Below are positions 12,220 to 25,200 of a stretch of DNA of 64,000 nucleotides, piece by piece. The notes under the pieces were generated by a model. The model worked only from the letters and a program-made list of their open reading frames with translations. It was not told the DNA's origin and searched no databases. The translations under genes and the position numbers were made by a program. Every line of letters begins with the position of its first letter. Positions within the stretch are counted from its first letter, which is position 1. Source of the DNA: Protea cynaroides (lineage: Eukaryota; Streptophyta; Magnoliopsida; Proteales; Proteaceae); NCBI GenBank assembly GCA_028583415.1, contig CM053276.1, forward strand, positions 117,953,002-118,017,001, in the 5' to 3' direction.

Positions 12220-14140
12220 TGTCATATCTCAATTTCGACTGAACCAGAGATGTAAATGAACCATCACTAAATCAACAGTTCACACCAGGATCTTAATAAG
12301 ATCGTGTTCACACACACAAACCAAAACATAAATAAGTATCATTACATTGTTTATAACACCAACTGAAATAAAATAAAATAAACTAAAACTATCCTAGAGG
12401 TACACGCAGTGAGGGCACTCGCATGATGCGTCATGCTCGTCCTCCCCTGCTTGCACATCCAAAACAGCTATATGTCCGTACACTGGAGCATCCACATAGT
12501 CCTCCACAACATAACCTGCATCAACATCTGAAAAAGGTGTATATACAAAAGAGTGAGTTCACAACTTAGTTCAGTAAAAAAATCAGACAATGCAACAAGC
12601 AATATGCATGAGTAATATTCACATTTGGTCTGGTATACTTGCACTATACTATGGTAAGAATAGGTTGCACTCCACACTTTCATGCACGAGAGTGTGAGCA
12701 CGCCCAATAGTCAGGCTCCGATCCAACTATTGTTGTTGTCCCACATCATTCAATCTAATATAGAGATAGAGTTAGAGTTTGGTGGGCAGACTGCACCTCC
12801 ATCCCACGTCCTCCCCCTGATACCCTTTATCGTACCAATACCTACACCCCTATTGGCAAGGGCTTGCAAGTGGGTTCATCACTAACCAATCCTATATGTA
12901 ATCATTGTATCCAAGGCCCTATCCTAACATAGCTCCCTACGGCATAGAGATATGGCTAGAGTTTAGGCCGGAAACGACAATGTCACGTCTTTTCCTTGAT
13001 ACCCTCCCTGTACCAAGCATACTAAGATAGTAGCGATACAAAAATATACTAGTGTGAGTAATGATTCAAGACCTCAGGCTCTTCTCATTCCACAAACCAA
13101 CGAAAACATTCACATGCCTAACATATAATCCTAGCATAGCGAGTATGCATGAACGGAATATAATAACTAAAAGTAAAGAAGACATGTAAATATGCACAAG
13201 CAATACTCCATTGAAGCAAGATAGTTATTAGTAACGTTTTACTGTTATTAGTTAATTAAGGTTTAGGTCCGATTCCCTTACCTGACGCTTTATTGCTAGT
13301 TTGCTCCGCATCACAAAGTCCAATCTTGCTATCACAAGGTCCTACATGACGTTAGGGTTTGATTAAAATTAGTTCCATAGAGTTTATGTTGGTCGAAAAA
13401 ACCAACTGGGTAAAAAATAACCCATTCTGGACATACTGGTCGCATATATTGATCACAGTACTATGGAGAATGGTGCAACAGGTATAGTCGATCAGACAGC
13501 CTTGGCAAGCTTCCCGAGAGGGTACCGATTGTAGTACCGGTTGCATATACTGCCACCCGCATAGTCGACCAGTATACCTCCTTAAGACCACTTTTATGGT
13601 GCTCGTCTTCCGTCGATATTCCAACTTTGTTTCCAGGGTTCCTCCTATGCTTTCTAGGCCTGAGCAACATACTAGGATATGTTTTATGTTCTATTAAGGT
13701 CTTAGTTTCGATGATCCTTAGTCTAAAGTTCAAATCGAAGGTTTATCAATCAAATTAGGGTTTATCGACGAAGTAGGGTTTTGGATCAATACCTAGCCTT
13801 GCATGGTATTGATCAACACCTAAAACTAGAGAGAGGTACAACACTTACCATTGGTTTACGAACTATGACACTGTTCTTCCAACGGAGTATCCACTGCAAC
13901 CTTTCTCGGCTCCTTTCTCCTCTTCAGATCTTCTTCTCATCTCTATGTTTGTGAGAATCATCAAAGAGGGTTTAAGGAGGTTTAGGAGTCATTATATAGG
14001 CTAAGTTAGGTTTTAGGGAGGTTTCCTATATTAGGAAAGTTTATAGGATTGAGATTTGGCAAGCGGGACCCACTAGAACATGTTTCCAAATCTAACTAGT
14101 CTGCCCGTGTAGACATACCGATCGACCGGTATGGTAGACT
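12220..14140 (-). mobile_element. LTR-like unit 1 of a tandem pair
   Basis: Begins TGTCATATCTCAATTTCGAC and is followed head-to-tail by a diverged relative at 14141. Shared landmarks in the same order: 'accaggatct', a 'gcatga.g.gtcatgc' block, 'aacctgcatcatca', 'tagagatagag.tagagt', 'gtcacgtcctcccctgat' and 'tattag...ttaggt.cgattccctta'. Read on the minus strand there is a TATA box (CTATATAATGACTCC, about 13991-14005) followed by a GA-rich leader. Non-coding. I infer a long minus-oriented LTR or solo LTR; the family is unknown. Confidence 0.45.
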
Positions 14141-17100
14141 TGTCACACCTCAATTCTGGACTAACCAGTAGTGTGATGAACCGTCACCAGAATTAACGGT
14201 TTAAACCAGGATCTGGCATAGACCTTACCCACCATAGTAAACCAAACACATTCCACAATAATAATCAGAGATAATAATTAAATAACAAAAGCATTTATTA
14301 ATAATGAACTGAGGTCTAACCGTGATAAATAAATAATTAAATCTAATTATCTCTAAATGACTCAAGATATAAAGTAAATTAATAAATTACATGTCCAACT
14401 TTTCAATATAACTAAACTAATAAAAAACACATTGATTGCATTCGCATGACGGGTTATGCATAAGGGTGTCAAAACTGGGCCCGGCCCGGTAACACGGACC
14501 GAGCCAGCCCGATATAGCCTGAACCTAGCCCGGACCGAGCCTTAATGGACAGGTTTTGGTCTGAGCTTGTAAAGCCCGACACCGTTTCAGCCCAAACCGA
14601 AACCAAACCAGACCGGTCCATTAAGAAGTCCGAATTAGCCCAAATCGATAAAACCCGAGCACCGGTAAGGTCCGTTCGGACCCAATTTCTTAATTTTAAT
14701 GGTTTTAAATTTTAATAGATTATGTTACACTATTAGAGTTCACTTCATGATCTAAAAGATTATGTGAATTTATAGTTGAAAAGATTATGTTAATTGTTAT
14801 AGTTTATTAAATTACATACATATGGAAGGAATAATGCTAATTTTATAGATAGAAATAATAAAATAGGCTATATAGTTTACATATAAAAGGGGACCAATAA
14901 GCCCGATAAACTTGATCTAGACTGAACCAACCCGAAATCACCTCAATAAATCCAGTCCGATATCAAATCGACACCGGATCAGCCCGTTACTTATTGTGTC
15001 CAGCGCAGCCCACCCCAGCCCAAACTCTTAATGGACATGTTTTGGACTAGACTTATAAAACCTGACACCGGTTCAGCCCGGACCGAAACCGGCCTAGACC
15101 GGCCCGTTGACACCCTTAGTTATGCACATCCTCCATAGCTTCCACGTCCATAGCCGCCACGTGTTAGTGCGACTGCGCATTCATATAGTCTTTGATAGTA
15201 AAACCTGCATCATCAACTAAAAATATTCGATGTCGAGAACATGAGCACATATCATGGCTCAATGAGTAAACAAAACAATGCGCAAATATATGTATGCATT
15301 CAATTCATATCTTTGGTCTGATTTTAAGTTTGCAACTGTGTTATAGAAAGGATTGGTGCCTACCGCATCTCTACACACGACTATGTGAATTCTTCCAATG
15401 GATCAAACACCATTATCATCCCACATGCACCCACCATGGAATAGAGATAGAGCTAAAGTGTTTGGATCACACACCACCAATACTTTTCCTGATGCCCTAT
15501 CCATACCAACATGTAAGCCCCTATTGGTGAGGGCTTGCAAACTAAGGTCGCTACTAACTAATCCTAATGCCATCCAAATGTATCCAAGGTCTTACCCCAG
15601 TATCCCTCAATATGTCCATAGAGATAGAACTAAGGCCCCTTGACAGAGTCAAAGACCATACGGTCCAAAACCACCTCCCCTAAGGCCCTACGACGTAATA
15701 ATTCCGCTAAGATAACGGTGATACAACGATGTCAATGGGTAGGACTGAGTAGAGATAGAGCTAGAGTCTGGTGGCCAAGCTAAACCACAGTGTCACGTCC
15801 TCCCCCTGATGCTTCACTAGCATCTAACACATTAACCACATACACAAATACATGCCTATCCCTAACATCATCATCATGTTATAAATAAACAAAAATAAAT
15901 ATGCATGAGCAGATATATAACAAGTATTGGATGACATGTGAGATGCACAAACAATCATACAAGATATGACATCAAATTGAATAACAAAAAATAAAATAAA
16001 AGGGATAGTTTGTTATTAGCTTTTTAATTTAGGTCTTATTCCCTCACTTGTAAACGATGTTTGATCTCCTTCCAAGCCTCAAAAATCATTTTAAATCAAC
16101 TGAGAACCTAGAGGAATGTATGGACTTAGGTTAGGGTTCATTTGTACGAAGTTACAGTAGTCGAAAACCTTGTTTGGTCTCAAAATATACTTCATATTTA
16201 CGCATGGTCGATACATGTGGTCTCAGTATAAGTCAACCACATGTTGTACAGTCGATACGTATGCTCGTGCATCATGCGACTATAGTATGCGACCATATGT
16301 TTTCTATTAACTTTTTGAATGGCTATGGTCGACCCTATGGTTGCATATCATGCGACCACAACATGCTACTATACGATGCTTGATCAATTTCTTCCTTCAA
16401 TCTGAATTCTTCATGAGTCGATTCCTTGGCTATCAATAAGGTTAATCCTATGGTTGATCTATAGCCATTAAATCACAGTTTTACAAAGTTATTTATCCTA
16501 ACCTATTTTTCATTATTCTCCTTTGAGATTTGCTCATGGTGTTCCATGGTTGAAGTTTTACATTAACACCATAACTCAATTTACAATGGAATTCCTATTC
16601 TAGGTGTTCTACTGTCACAGGAAAGAGTTTCATACCTTAGGTCTGTTGTAGAGAACTAGAACCTCTTTTCTCTCAACCTTTTTCTCTATATCTCCTTCTC
16701 TTTATGTTCCTCTCTCTCTCTCTTAGGTTTAGGGTTTGAGCCGATCTAAAAGAGTGAAAGAGAGTAAAAGGACGTCCTTTATATAGAGAAAAACTCTTCA
16801 TATAAAGCTCCACTTGAATTAAGAAAGATATCTCTTAAGATTTAGAAAGTTTTCAAATCACGGAGTCTGACCTAGTAACGTGCGGTCGATACTTGTGGTT
16901 GCAAAATCCGTTGACCACACGACCCTCTTTTACTGATATTAATTCCTTCATCGTATGGTCGACCATACCAGTTCAGGTAGTCGACCATACGACCTAACTT
17001 GATTGTTTTTGGGTCGATTAACTTACCTGGTCTTGTGGTTTCTTCACCCGATTGGTCCACTCGATCCAACTATGATGAGAAGACCTAGCACATCACGGTT

Positions 17101-17246
17101 ATACCGGGTTAGTATTGTGCGAGTCTTACAAGATCGGTATGTAAGACCGGTATAAAAGTATTACATCTGTTTTGTCCATTTTTGTACCTGATTGTCATCT
17201 GCTCATCCCGTCTGGTCCTGTTATGGTTGGAAAACCTGTCATGACA
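14141..17246 (-). mobile_element. LTR-like unit 2 of a tandem pair
   Basis: Begins TGTCACACCTCAATTCTGGA and ends CCTGTCATGACA, so it is bounded by TG...CA in both readings. It shares the ordered landmarks of unit 1. On the minus strand a TATA box (CTCTATATAAAGGACG, about 16775-16790) precedes a long GA-rich leader (about 16660-16730). It is longer than unit 1 mainly because of the MITE at 14461-15118. A short related piece lies at about 53262-53300. No gag or pol. Confidence 0.45.
14461..15118. mobile_element. hAT-like MITE with exact 8-bp target duplication
   Basis: 658 bp. Perfect 12-bp terminal inverted repeats TAAGGGTGTCAA...TTGACACCCTTA. It is flanked on both sides by GTTATGCA (14453-14460 and 15119-15126), an 8-bp duplication typical of hAT elements. 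The internal ends are rich in 'cccggcccgg' and 'accgagcc'; the middle is AT-rich. No transposase. It interrupts LTR-like unit 2. Confidence 0.85.
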
Positions 17247-18055
17247 CAAAATAGAGGTTTAGATCGAGTTCATGGAGTGTGGGTCTTATAAGTTGGATCT
17301 ATTGATTCGTATTGATTTTAGGCCTGATTGATCCCCAATCTAATCTTTTTTTAACATCGCTATATACAGTATCGAACACATGCCAATTTCCCATTAGATC
17401 CATACACCCGATAGATTTTGGACAGGACTAATACCAAATCCAATACCGGGATCTAGAACCCTGGTTGGACCTGTGAAGCTGATTATGCCTAGATTCTCTC
17501 TTCACTTCTTCTTGTCTTCCATGGTTCCACCAATCGAGGACTTAATGGTTATCGGATAAATAGTTTATAGGATGGCTTACAATTATGGTTGGGCTAGAAT
17601 AATGATACACATGTATGGAAATACATGGAATACATGGCAGACAAAAAATATATTTATTTGATTGAATTTAGATTTTAAAATTTGACACATGGCCATTCTA
17701 AACCATGATCTCACTAATCTAACAGTCAGAATGGATACATCTTCCCACGGGGTAGAATATGTCTTCCAACAATTAGGCGACAAATGACTAACCCTTGTGA
17801 CAATAATAATTGTCAAATATTTAAGAGACTTGAGTTTCAATTTTGGGTAAATTGTGGGAGTTCCTCATGCGCTCACATCCTGACCATGTGAATACAATGC
17901 TAACACTCCCTCTACTCTCTTATAATGTGGGTCCCTTTTGATAAAACCACTACTATTTCCCATTCCATGATTGGTGGGGCGTGGGAGATTCCCCAATTGG
18001 CATAAGAAGCCCTCTCCCTTCACTTTTATGAATCTAGAAGTATATAATCATCACC
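17247..18055. other. Intergenic, no gene seen
   Basis: AT-rich sequence with short 'accgg' clusters, possibly worn MITE pieces. Nothing is confidently identifiable. Confidence 0.45.
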
Positions 18056-18059
18056 CCCT

Positions 18060-18700
18060 CTAGGTTTTTTTACTATTTTTGGAGAGACTGGCTTTTGTAC
18101 AAGGTGAAGCATTGGCCATGAGAGCAGGCCTCTAGTATGCATCAACTAAAGGCCATGCGAGATTTTGGTAGACACGGATAACCAAGAAATAGTCCTTTCT
18201 ATGGACCTGAATCTTTTTCTATTGCCCAATTACATTAGTCGTCCATCAGACAGACTGGGATGTATCGGCATTATGTAAGGCTACGCCCAGATTTTGGTAG
18301 AGTCGTATACCAAGAGATAGTCACTTCTATGGAACTGGATCCTCTCATGTTGCCTAGCCGTTCCAGTAAACTATCGGATAGGCTAGAATGCTCGACAAAC
18401 ATACCGATGCATCCCAACCCATCTGATGGACGACTGATAGACTGAGTGACAAGAGAAGGTCTTTTTCCCACTTTATCCACTTGCACTGACAGCCAGTGTT
18501 GGAAGCTCTCTCCATTTACCAAGGCATTTTGAATTTTCGTATTTACAAGAATGTAATTTTCTTATGTTCCAAGGAACCGAGTAATATTGTTGACACCCTT
18601 GTTAGGAAAGCTTTGTCTTTGACATGTAAGACAGCGTTATCAATTTCCACTCCTTGGCTTGGTCTCAATAAGATTTTTATTTGCCAAAATAAAAATAAAA
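18060..18700 (+). pseudogene. LINE RNase H fragment, interrupted
   Basis: At about 18105-18215 the plus strand reads GEALAMRAGL then, after a stop and in the same frame, ILVDTDNQEIV, a plant LINE RNase H pattern. At 18553-18625 it reads IFLCSKEPSNIVDTLVRKAL, the usual end of such a domain (F..V.R..N..AD.LA). Between them lies a palindromic insertion (18239-18436). Stops and frame changes show it is dead. Confidence 0.6.
18239..18436. mobile_element. Palindromic insertion in LINE fragment
   Basis: The left arm GTCGTCCATCAGACAGACTG and the reverse-complemented right arm GTCGTCCATCAGATGGGTTG match, followed by 'ggatgtatcggcat / ggatgcatcggtat'. The inside repeats a phrase of the host LINE ('agattttggtaga...ccaaga.atagtc..ttctatgga'), which is odd. 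It carries the GATGYATCGG core seen in family B. Confidence 0.5.
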
Positions 18701-19310
18701 CATAATTATGGTAAATTCGAAAGATAGCATAAACTAATGGTATATGGAGCATGGGCTCATGTGGCTCTTGAATCTTATCCTGACATACTATGTGATAGAA
18801 AGAAGTGGCTCCACATGCTCATAACATTAACATAGCTTGCTAATCTATGGAAGATTAGCATTAGTCATATTAAGCTCACCCATCCTGGATTTAATGGATC
18901 AGGATCGGAATCGGGTCGATCGGTTAGGATCGGGATTGGTCCTGGTTGATCCGGTACAGCATGCCCAGCATATCAGAACCGGTGTGAAGTATAAGGTAAT
19001 TCCTGTAGTTTTTTTTTTTACTCGAATCAACCTGATTCGACTCCGGTTTGAATCGAGATCAGCCCAAACTTACCTTGCACTATGATTCTGATCCATGCAT
19101 TTTCTTTACAATTACATGAAGAAAAGAAATTTTTAGATTGGGGATTTTATGAAAAAAATGAAGTATACAGTAGCAATGTGGATTTTTTTGTCTTTAGTTC
19201 TCTTTTTCCTGAAATTTGAGTCCCTTTTTTTCCCCAAATTAGGGGTTTATTTTTTTTATTTTTTTATAGGTAAATGAAGCACATACTATCAATATATATT
19301 TTTTTCTTTG
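18701..19310. other. Intergenic, no gene seen
   Basis: Contains a 'ggatcgg'-rich patch at 18895-18975 and poly-T runs. No coding evidence. Confidence 0.45.
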
Positions 19311-19805
19311 GTTAATTACATAGACACCTCCTCTACTGTAGTGAAACTACATAGAACTATCTTGTTTTTACAAAAACTACACAGAATACCCCTGACAATC
19401 CTATCATACAATCTCACCCACACCGTTACTTTTAACTTAACGGCAGAGGGTCAAATTTTTTTAAGACAAAAACATCATTACTAAGTGTATTTTTGAAAAT
19501 GAAAAAGAAAATAAAAAAATCACAAAAAAAATGTAAAAATAAAATTGAAAAGTTTTGAAGGTAAAAAAAAGTCTTTTTAGCGTCTAAAAAGAATAAACCT
19601 TTTTAAAAAAAATTTGTCCAAAAGACACTTAGTAAGAATATTTTTGTCTAAAAAAAAATTTGACCTTCTGCCGTTAAGTTAAAAGTAACGGTTTGGGTGA
19701 GATTGTATGATAGGATTGTTAGAGGGGTATTCTGTGTAGCTTTTGTAAAAACAAGGTAGTTCTGTGTAATTTCACTACAGTAGAAGGGGTGTCTGTGTAA
19801 TTACA
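19311..19805. mobile_element. Long-TIR foldback element (MULE-like)
   Basis: About 495 bp with arms of about 190 bp that are reverse complements at high identity. The left arm runs from TTAATTACATAGACACCTCC through ACCGTTACTTTTAACTTAAC; the right arm reads the same back to GTAATTACA. The centre is A-rich spacer. Flanks share a 'tttttctt' run, compatible with a 9-10-bp target duplication but too low-complexity to prove it. No transposase. Long arms of this kind are typical of Mutator-like non-autonomous elements. Confidence 0.75.
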
Positions 19806-20385
19806 TTTTTTTCTTTATTCTTTCTTCCTTGAAATATGAGTTCCTTTCCTTCTCCTCCAAGTTATCTGTTATTTTTGTACTCTTTTTTTCCCGTTAGTTT
19901 ATAAAAATTTCAATATACCATGCTAGTGTGTAAGTCCGTCTCCCTTTTAAATTTATATGGGAAAAAGATTCATACCAAACAGTGTGTACCTACACCAAAC
20001 TCATAAGCAATGAAACAAACACTCCGCGCCCTAGTTGGATACTTGTGCTTGAGTTTCCATTGGTCTCAACGTTAGTACAACAGCCACATAGCCAGATAGG
20101 AAACTATTACCGTTTTGTATATATATAAAAGGGAGTGTTTATATGACACCTCTATTGTCTCAAACGGAAATTGGTACCAAAACTTCATTTACTTCGTTAA
20201 TGGATACATGGAAGTCAATCAATAAGAGATTAAAGATGTAATTTTACATTTAATGCATAAATGCCCACTAAATGAAATTTAAATGTGGGATGAGAAATAA
20301 ATTTGTCCTACTAGCATTATTTTCTAGATCAAAGGCGAAGGAACACATTACGTAGAGAAGGTGGTTTGGGGAGGGGGGGTATTTT

Positions 20386-20517
20386 AATCCTCTCATGCCC
20401 CTCATGCCGGCATAAGGAAATTCAGTCACATACTGATGTATTGATATATATGCATAGTGGATGACAACCACTGGATTTCCTCATGTTGATATAAGAGGCA
20501 TGAGAGGATTTGAATCC
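20386..20517. mobile_element. Palindromic MITE, family B (copy 2)
   Basis: The left arm AATCCTCTCATGCCCCTCAT pairs with a right arm that reads back AATCCTCTCATGCCTCTTAT. The arms continue to 'aggaaat.cagt' on both sides. The loop holds ACATACTGATGTATTGATAT. Same architecture as 711-862. Confidence 0.65.
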
Positions 20518-21445
20518 ATCTGGTTTTGGGAGGGGGGGTGGGGGGAAGAATGAGAGTCTGAAATCTATCGGACGTTTGAGAGAGTCAGTGAGCAGGAGTG
20601 TCAAAAAAGTTACCAAACATGAGACAAATTGAGAGAATCACGTGTAATTCCACTGACATTCTGGCTTGACCAATTTATGACACAAGATGTCGGTTTCATT
20701 ATTTTGTATTAATAAAACGCAATAGTATGAAATTGCCTTTTGCTCTTGACTTTATTCAATCAATGGAACGTAAAGATCTTCTATAGTAACTGTCAAACAG
20801 CAGTGCTAGTGAGGATTCTGATCACTCATAGTGCATTGGCATGTGTCTGTAGTACTATGAGTAGTCAGGATCCTCATTACTAACAACGACAGTCAGTACA
20901 AAAGATCCCGATCCATCAAAGAAAGATGAAGGCAAACAAAAGAAGTTAGCAATGGAGACGCTTCGAGGTGTAACCCATATATAAAAGAAGCAAATCTACA
21001 TTTATAGGAAGACCTAGAAATACTTCTACCAAAAAAAAAAAACCCTAGAAATACTTGCAAAAAACCATAGCAATGCTAGCATTTTCAGTTGGCGGTCGGA
21101 ACGGTCCAGCCGCCAACCGGCCCTTCCCAGATTCGAATGACCGAAGCTGTTATTCGTCACTAATCACACAGACCGTACCACTTCTCTCTTAAGAGGAAAT
21201 GAGGCAATTTCCACCGTCTGATTGGTACCATAAGAGATACATGCTATTTTGAGTTATATACAGTGCGGCACAGACTACGAATTGGTGATTAGTCGGGACT
21301 TTTCCCACCACCCGATTGGTATCAGAAGAGATTCATGAGAGATATTTTTGAAAAGAAATAAAAAAATCGTGCTGAGTCTCAGACAAGAGAACCTCTCTTC
21401 CTCTTAGTCGGGGTTCTGGATCGTTTCTGGAGTATTGTGACTGAG

Positions 21446-21474
21446 TACATACCAATGTATTGGTGTGTGCACCA
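21446..21474. repeat. Family-B core palindrome near glycosyltransferase leader
   Basis: ACATACCAATGTATTGGTGT, an imperfect palindrome matching the loops of the family-B MITEs. It lies about 0.8 kb upstream of the glycosyltransferase start codon. Confidence 0.45.
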
Positions 21475-21845
21475 GAGGCGATGCAACGCTACAGCGTTGA
21501 AAGGGTGCTCTGTAAGTAAGTCCGCACATTAAGAGCTTCTTCTCTCATCCCTCACATCCCACTCAGGTCAGGCCTCAGCATTCACTTTCTTTTGTCTATA
21601 ATATCTTGAGTTCAGTAACTGTCAGTCTTTTAGTCTTCTATCGGTTTCCAACCTTGCATTGAAGCTTTTTTACTGAGATTTCTGAATTCATGCTTTGAAA
21701 CACTGCTTGGATCTCTTTTTCTGAGCTTTTAAACTCTCAAATTTGTCAAAGATCGAAGTAATTTGTTTTTTCTTCACAGCAGACTGATCAGTTGTGCTTT
21801 TTTTGCTTTCTTGTGGAATTTAAAAACTGAAAGAACTGCGATTGA

Positions 21846-22140
21846 GTAAGTTTTAACTGAATTTGTGATTTTTTTGTATGATCTTCATATCTTCACTGTT
21901 CTTAATCAAGAATGCGAAGAAACTGTTTTGAACTACCGTAATGTACGGTTGAGCGTCAAGAATATTTTAATGAGTCGCTCTGGTTGAGTTTATCCTTGGT
22001 TTAGCATCCTGAATTCCTTTAATGCAGCTCGGGAGTACGTCTTCTAGTGGATCCTTGAGTTCCCTGGTGAATTCATTGTTCGTTGCAACATTGATCTTGT
22101 TTCTGTATTCAAAAGACTGCTTGATTTCTTGTTTCATGTA
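21846..22140 (+). other. Possible 5' UTR intron of glycosyltransferase gene
   Basis: A good donor, TTGA|GTAAGTTT, at 21846 and an acceptor, TTTCATGTAG|GATACGG, at 22140 would remove 295 bp of T-rich DNA ahead of the start codon. This is inferred from splice signals only. Confidence 0.35.
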
Positions 22141-22280
22141 GGATACGGATTGAGGAACTGGAAACGATCTCGCAGAGTTCTTGGTTCGGTTTTGTGCAAC
22201 AATTGTTGGTTAGTTCTTCAAGGTTCCTGCTGGCTGATCAATGGTCGGCATTTTCTTGTATGACCAAGCTGAATAAATAA

Positions 22281-25200
22281 ATGGAGGAAAGTGACAACAG
22301 AGATTTCCAAGGAAATGTCGTTAGGCAGCCATCTTTACGTCCAAACGGGAGTTTGAAATCCACACTTTCAGGGAGATCAACTCCTAGAGGTTCTCCTTCG
22401 TTTAGAAGGTTACATTCCAGTCGAACTCCTCGAAGAGAAGCTCGAAGTAGTGGAGGGATTTTACGGTGGATCGGGAGCAACCGTGTGTTGTTATGGTTAT
22501 TGTTAATAACACTTTGGGCCTATCTAGGGTTCTATGTTCAGTCCAGATGGGCTCACAGTGATAAGAAGGAAGAGCTAATAGGTTATAGAAGTAAACGAGG
22601 TGGCATTTCCAACATGGAGCAGGAACATCAACCACCAATTTTGATTACAAACAGAGATTCTTTGGCAGCTGAAAATGCTTCTACTGAGAATAAAGGAGTG
22701 AAAAATGTATCACATTTAAAGAGACTGAATGTGTCTTTGGCCAAAAATGGGAATCACCTTCCATCCCATAAGAGGAAGAGTAAGAGATCAACTATGGAAC
22801 GAAGTTTCCGCGGTAAGACACGTGAAAAACAAGAGGCTGTTGTAGAAGGTGGAACCCGCAGCTTGGAGGAGCTGGAAGAGGAAACTCCTAAAAGAAATAC
22901 TTCATATGGATTGTTTGTTGGGCCCTTTGGGTTAACAGAGGATAGAATATTAGGGTGGAACCCTGAAAAGCGAAGAGGTACTTGTGATAGGAAGGGGGAA
23001 TTCGCACGTCTTGTCTGGTCTAGAAAATTCGTATTGATATTCCACGAGCTTTCATTGACAGGGGCCCCACTTTCAATGATGGAGTTAGCAACAGAGCTTT
23101 TGAGCTGTGGAGCCACAGTGTCTTCTGTGGTTCTTAGCAAGAAGGGTGGGTTGATGGCAGAGCTTGCTAGGCGAAGAATCAAAGTGCTTGAGGACAAGGC
23201 AGAGCTAAGCTACAAAACTGCCATGAAGGCAGATCTTATCATTGCAGGATCTGCTCTCTGTGCATCATGGATCGGTGAGAAATCCCTTCCCAACAGTTTT
23301 CTGATCTCACTTTGACTTAAATTACAACTTCCAAGGTGTTATCTGTAATCCTGATGCCATGGGTGCCTTGTGTTGCTATTGGTGGTATTTTCACAATAAC
23401 TAAATTGAGTGGGAACCTGAGTTAATGATGAACCTTTGAGTTGTTATCCTATTCTCTTGGCCCTGGGAATTTATCAATCAAGTAATTGAAGGGGCAAGTT
23501 AAAATTACTGATATCAATCAATTCCAGATGGTCAAGAGAATTTGTGTGGGGAAGTTGTCTACTCATTGTAATCCCTGGCTATTTACATGAATCAGTTATA
23601 GGTTTCATGCTATATTTAATCCATAAGTGGAACAGATAATCAGATTGTTGTTCTGTACGTGGAATTATATTTCTACCATTGTAGCACCAAACTGTTGATG
23701 CAGCACATTCTTGATTTGCTTCCGATTGAATTTGTTGGTTAGTGTGAAGATAAGAATGGTGTGTTGTTTTTTTCATCCTCGTTTAATGAGATGAGATGTA
23801 TATTTATGATGTAACTCTTTACAAGTAGGTTACAAAATGGATAAGCTCTAATAGCTGTGTAATTCAAATACACCACTCGCTGAGCTAGGATTATGGGATA
23901 GAGATAAGAGTTGAAAGGATCAAAGAAACAATTGAATTCAAATATCATGTGAATTATTCAAATTCAAATGGTCTCCTTAACAGTTAGCAAACGTCATCTT
24001 ATTTGTTTAGTTCATCTTGCAAGAGGTGCCTGCTTCTGAACTGAGTTATATGATTTTCGAAAGCTCCATGTGGTCTCCCACAATACAATATTTTGGCTTT
24101 TTATATATAACAGACACGAATGCTAATATTTCTTGTGTCTTTTCATTCATTATGTGCAGTTATATTCCAGTGTTTCAATCCTGATGATGTTTTTAATCAA
24201 TCGTTGATAGCATTATTTCTCAGTGTTTCTTTACTGTAAGCATTGAATTCCAATTTCTGTTATGCTTAAAGTGTGAACACCCACCCTGTGTATATTTGTT
24301 CAAATTCTATCAGACATCTGTATACAGTTGTGGAAACATCAAAGGGCATGGATCTCTTTTGTCAATGAATCCATTATGACATTTTTATTTCCTGTAACAA
24401 TTTACACTTCTAAAATGGGCAGCAGATGGATGGGATTCAAATGCTTTTGGTGTTCATTTATAAAGGTTAATATTTCCTGTTCTGTTATTGGCAGATTCTT
24501 AGAATATGTTATAAAAAAATTTTACATCCAATCCGACAGAAAACTAAGAGTGAAATGAAATCATGTTCTTTGGTGTGCTTTTCCTTGTGATTTAACCTGA
24601 AATGAAATGGCATTTTGTTTCAGACCGATACCTTGAACGATTTACAGCTGGATCAAATCAAATTGTTTGGTGGATCATGGAGAATCGGCGGGAGTACTTT
24701 GAACGATCAAAGCTAATGCTCAACCGAGTAAAAATGCTGATGTTTCTTTCTGAATCACAATCTAAACAATGGCTAGCATGGTGTGAAGAAGAAGGCATTA
24801 AGCTGAAGTCTCAGCGTGCTTTGGTTCCACTTTCTGTTAATGATGAACTGGCCTTTGTAGCAGGCATTCCTTGCTCCCTAAATACACCATCATTCAGCAT
24901 TAAGAAAATGATGGAGAAAAAGCAGTTGCTGAGAGATGCAGTTAGAAAGGAGATGAGATTAACAGATAATGATCTGCTTTTGATGTCTCTTAGTAGCACC
25001 AACCCTGGAAAGGGACAACTTTTGCTTCTTGAATCTGCAAGATTGGTGGTTGAACAAGACCTTTCTCTGGTAAACTCAAGAAGCAATGATTTGATTAAAA
25101 TAGGCCAAGACCATTCTTCCTTGTCTGGGAAGAAACATTTAAGAGCTTTATTTCAAAGGAAGCACCACATTGGTGAATCTTCAAATGGATTATATGGCTC

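Larger units (their letters stand above)
19806..21500. other. Intergenic upstream of glycosyltransferase
   Basis: AT-rich with no gene. It includes family-B palindromes at 20386-20517 and 21446-21474 and a 27-bp-range inverted motif at about 20800-20890 ('gtgaggatcctgatcactcata' type arms). Confidence 0.5.
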
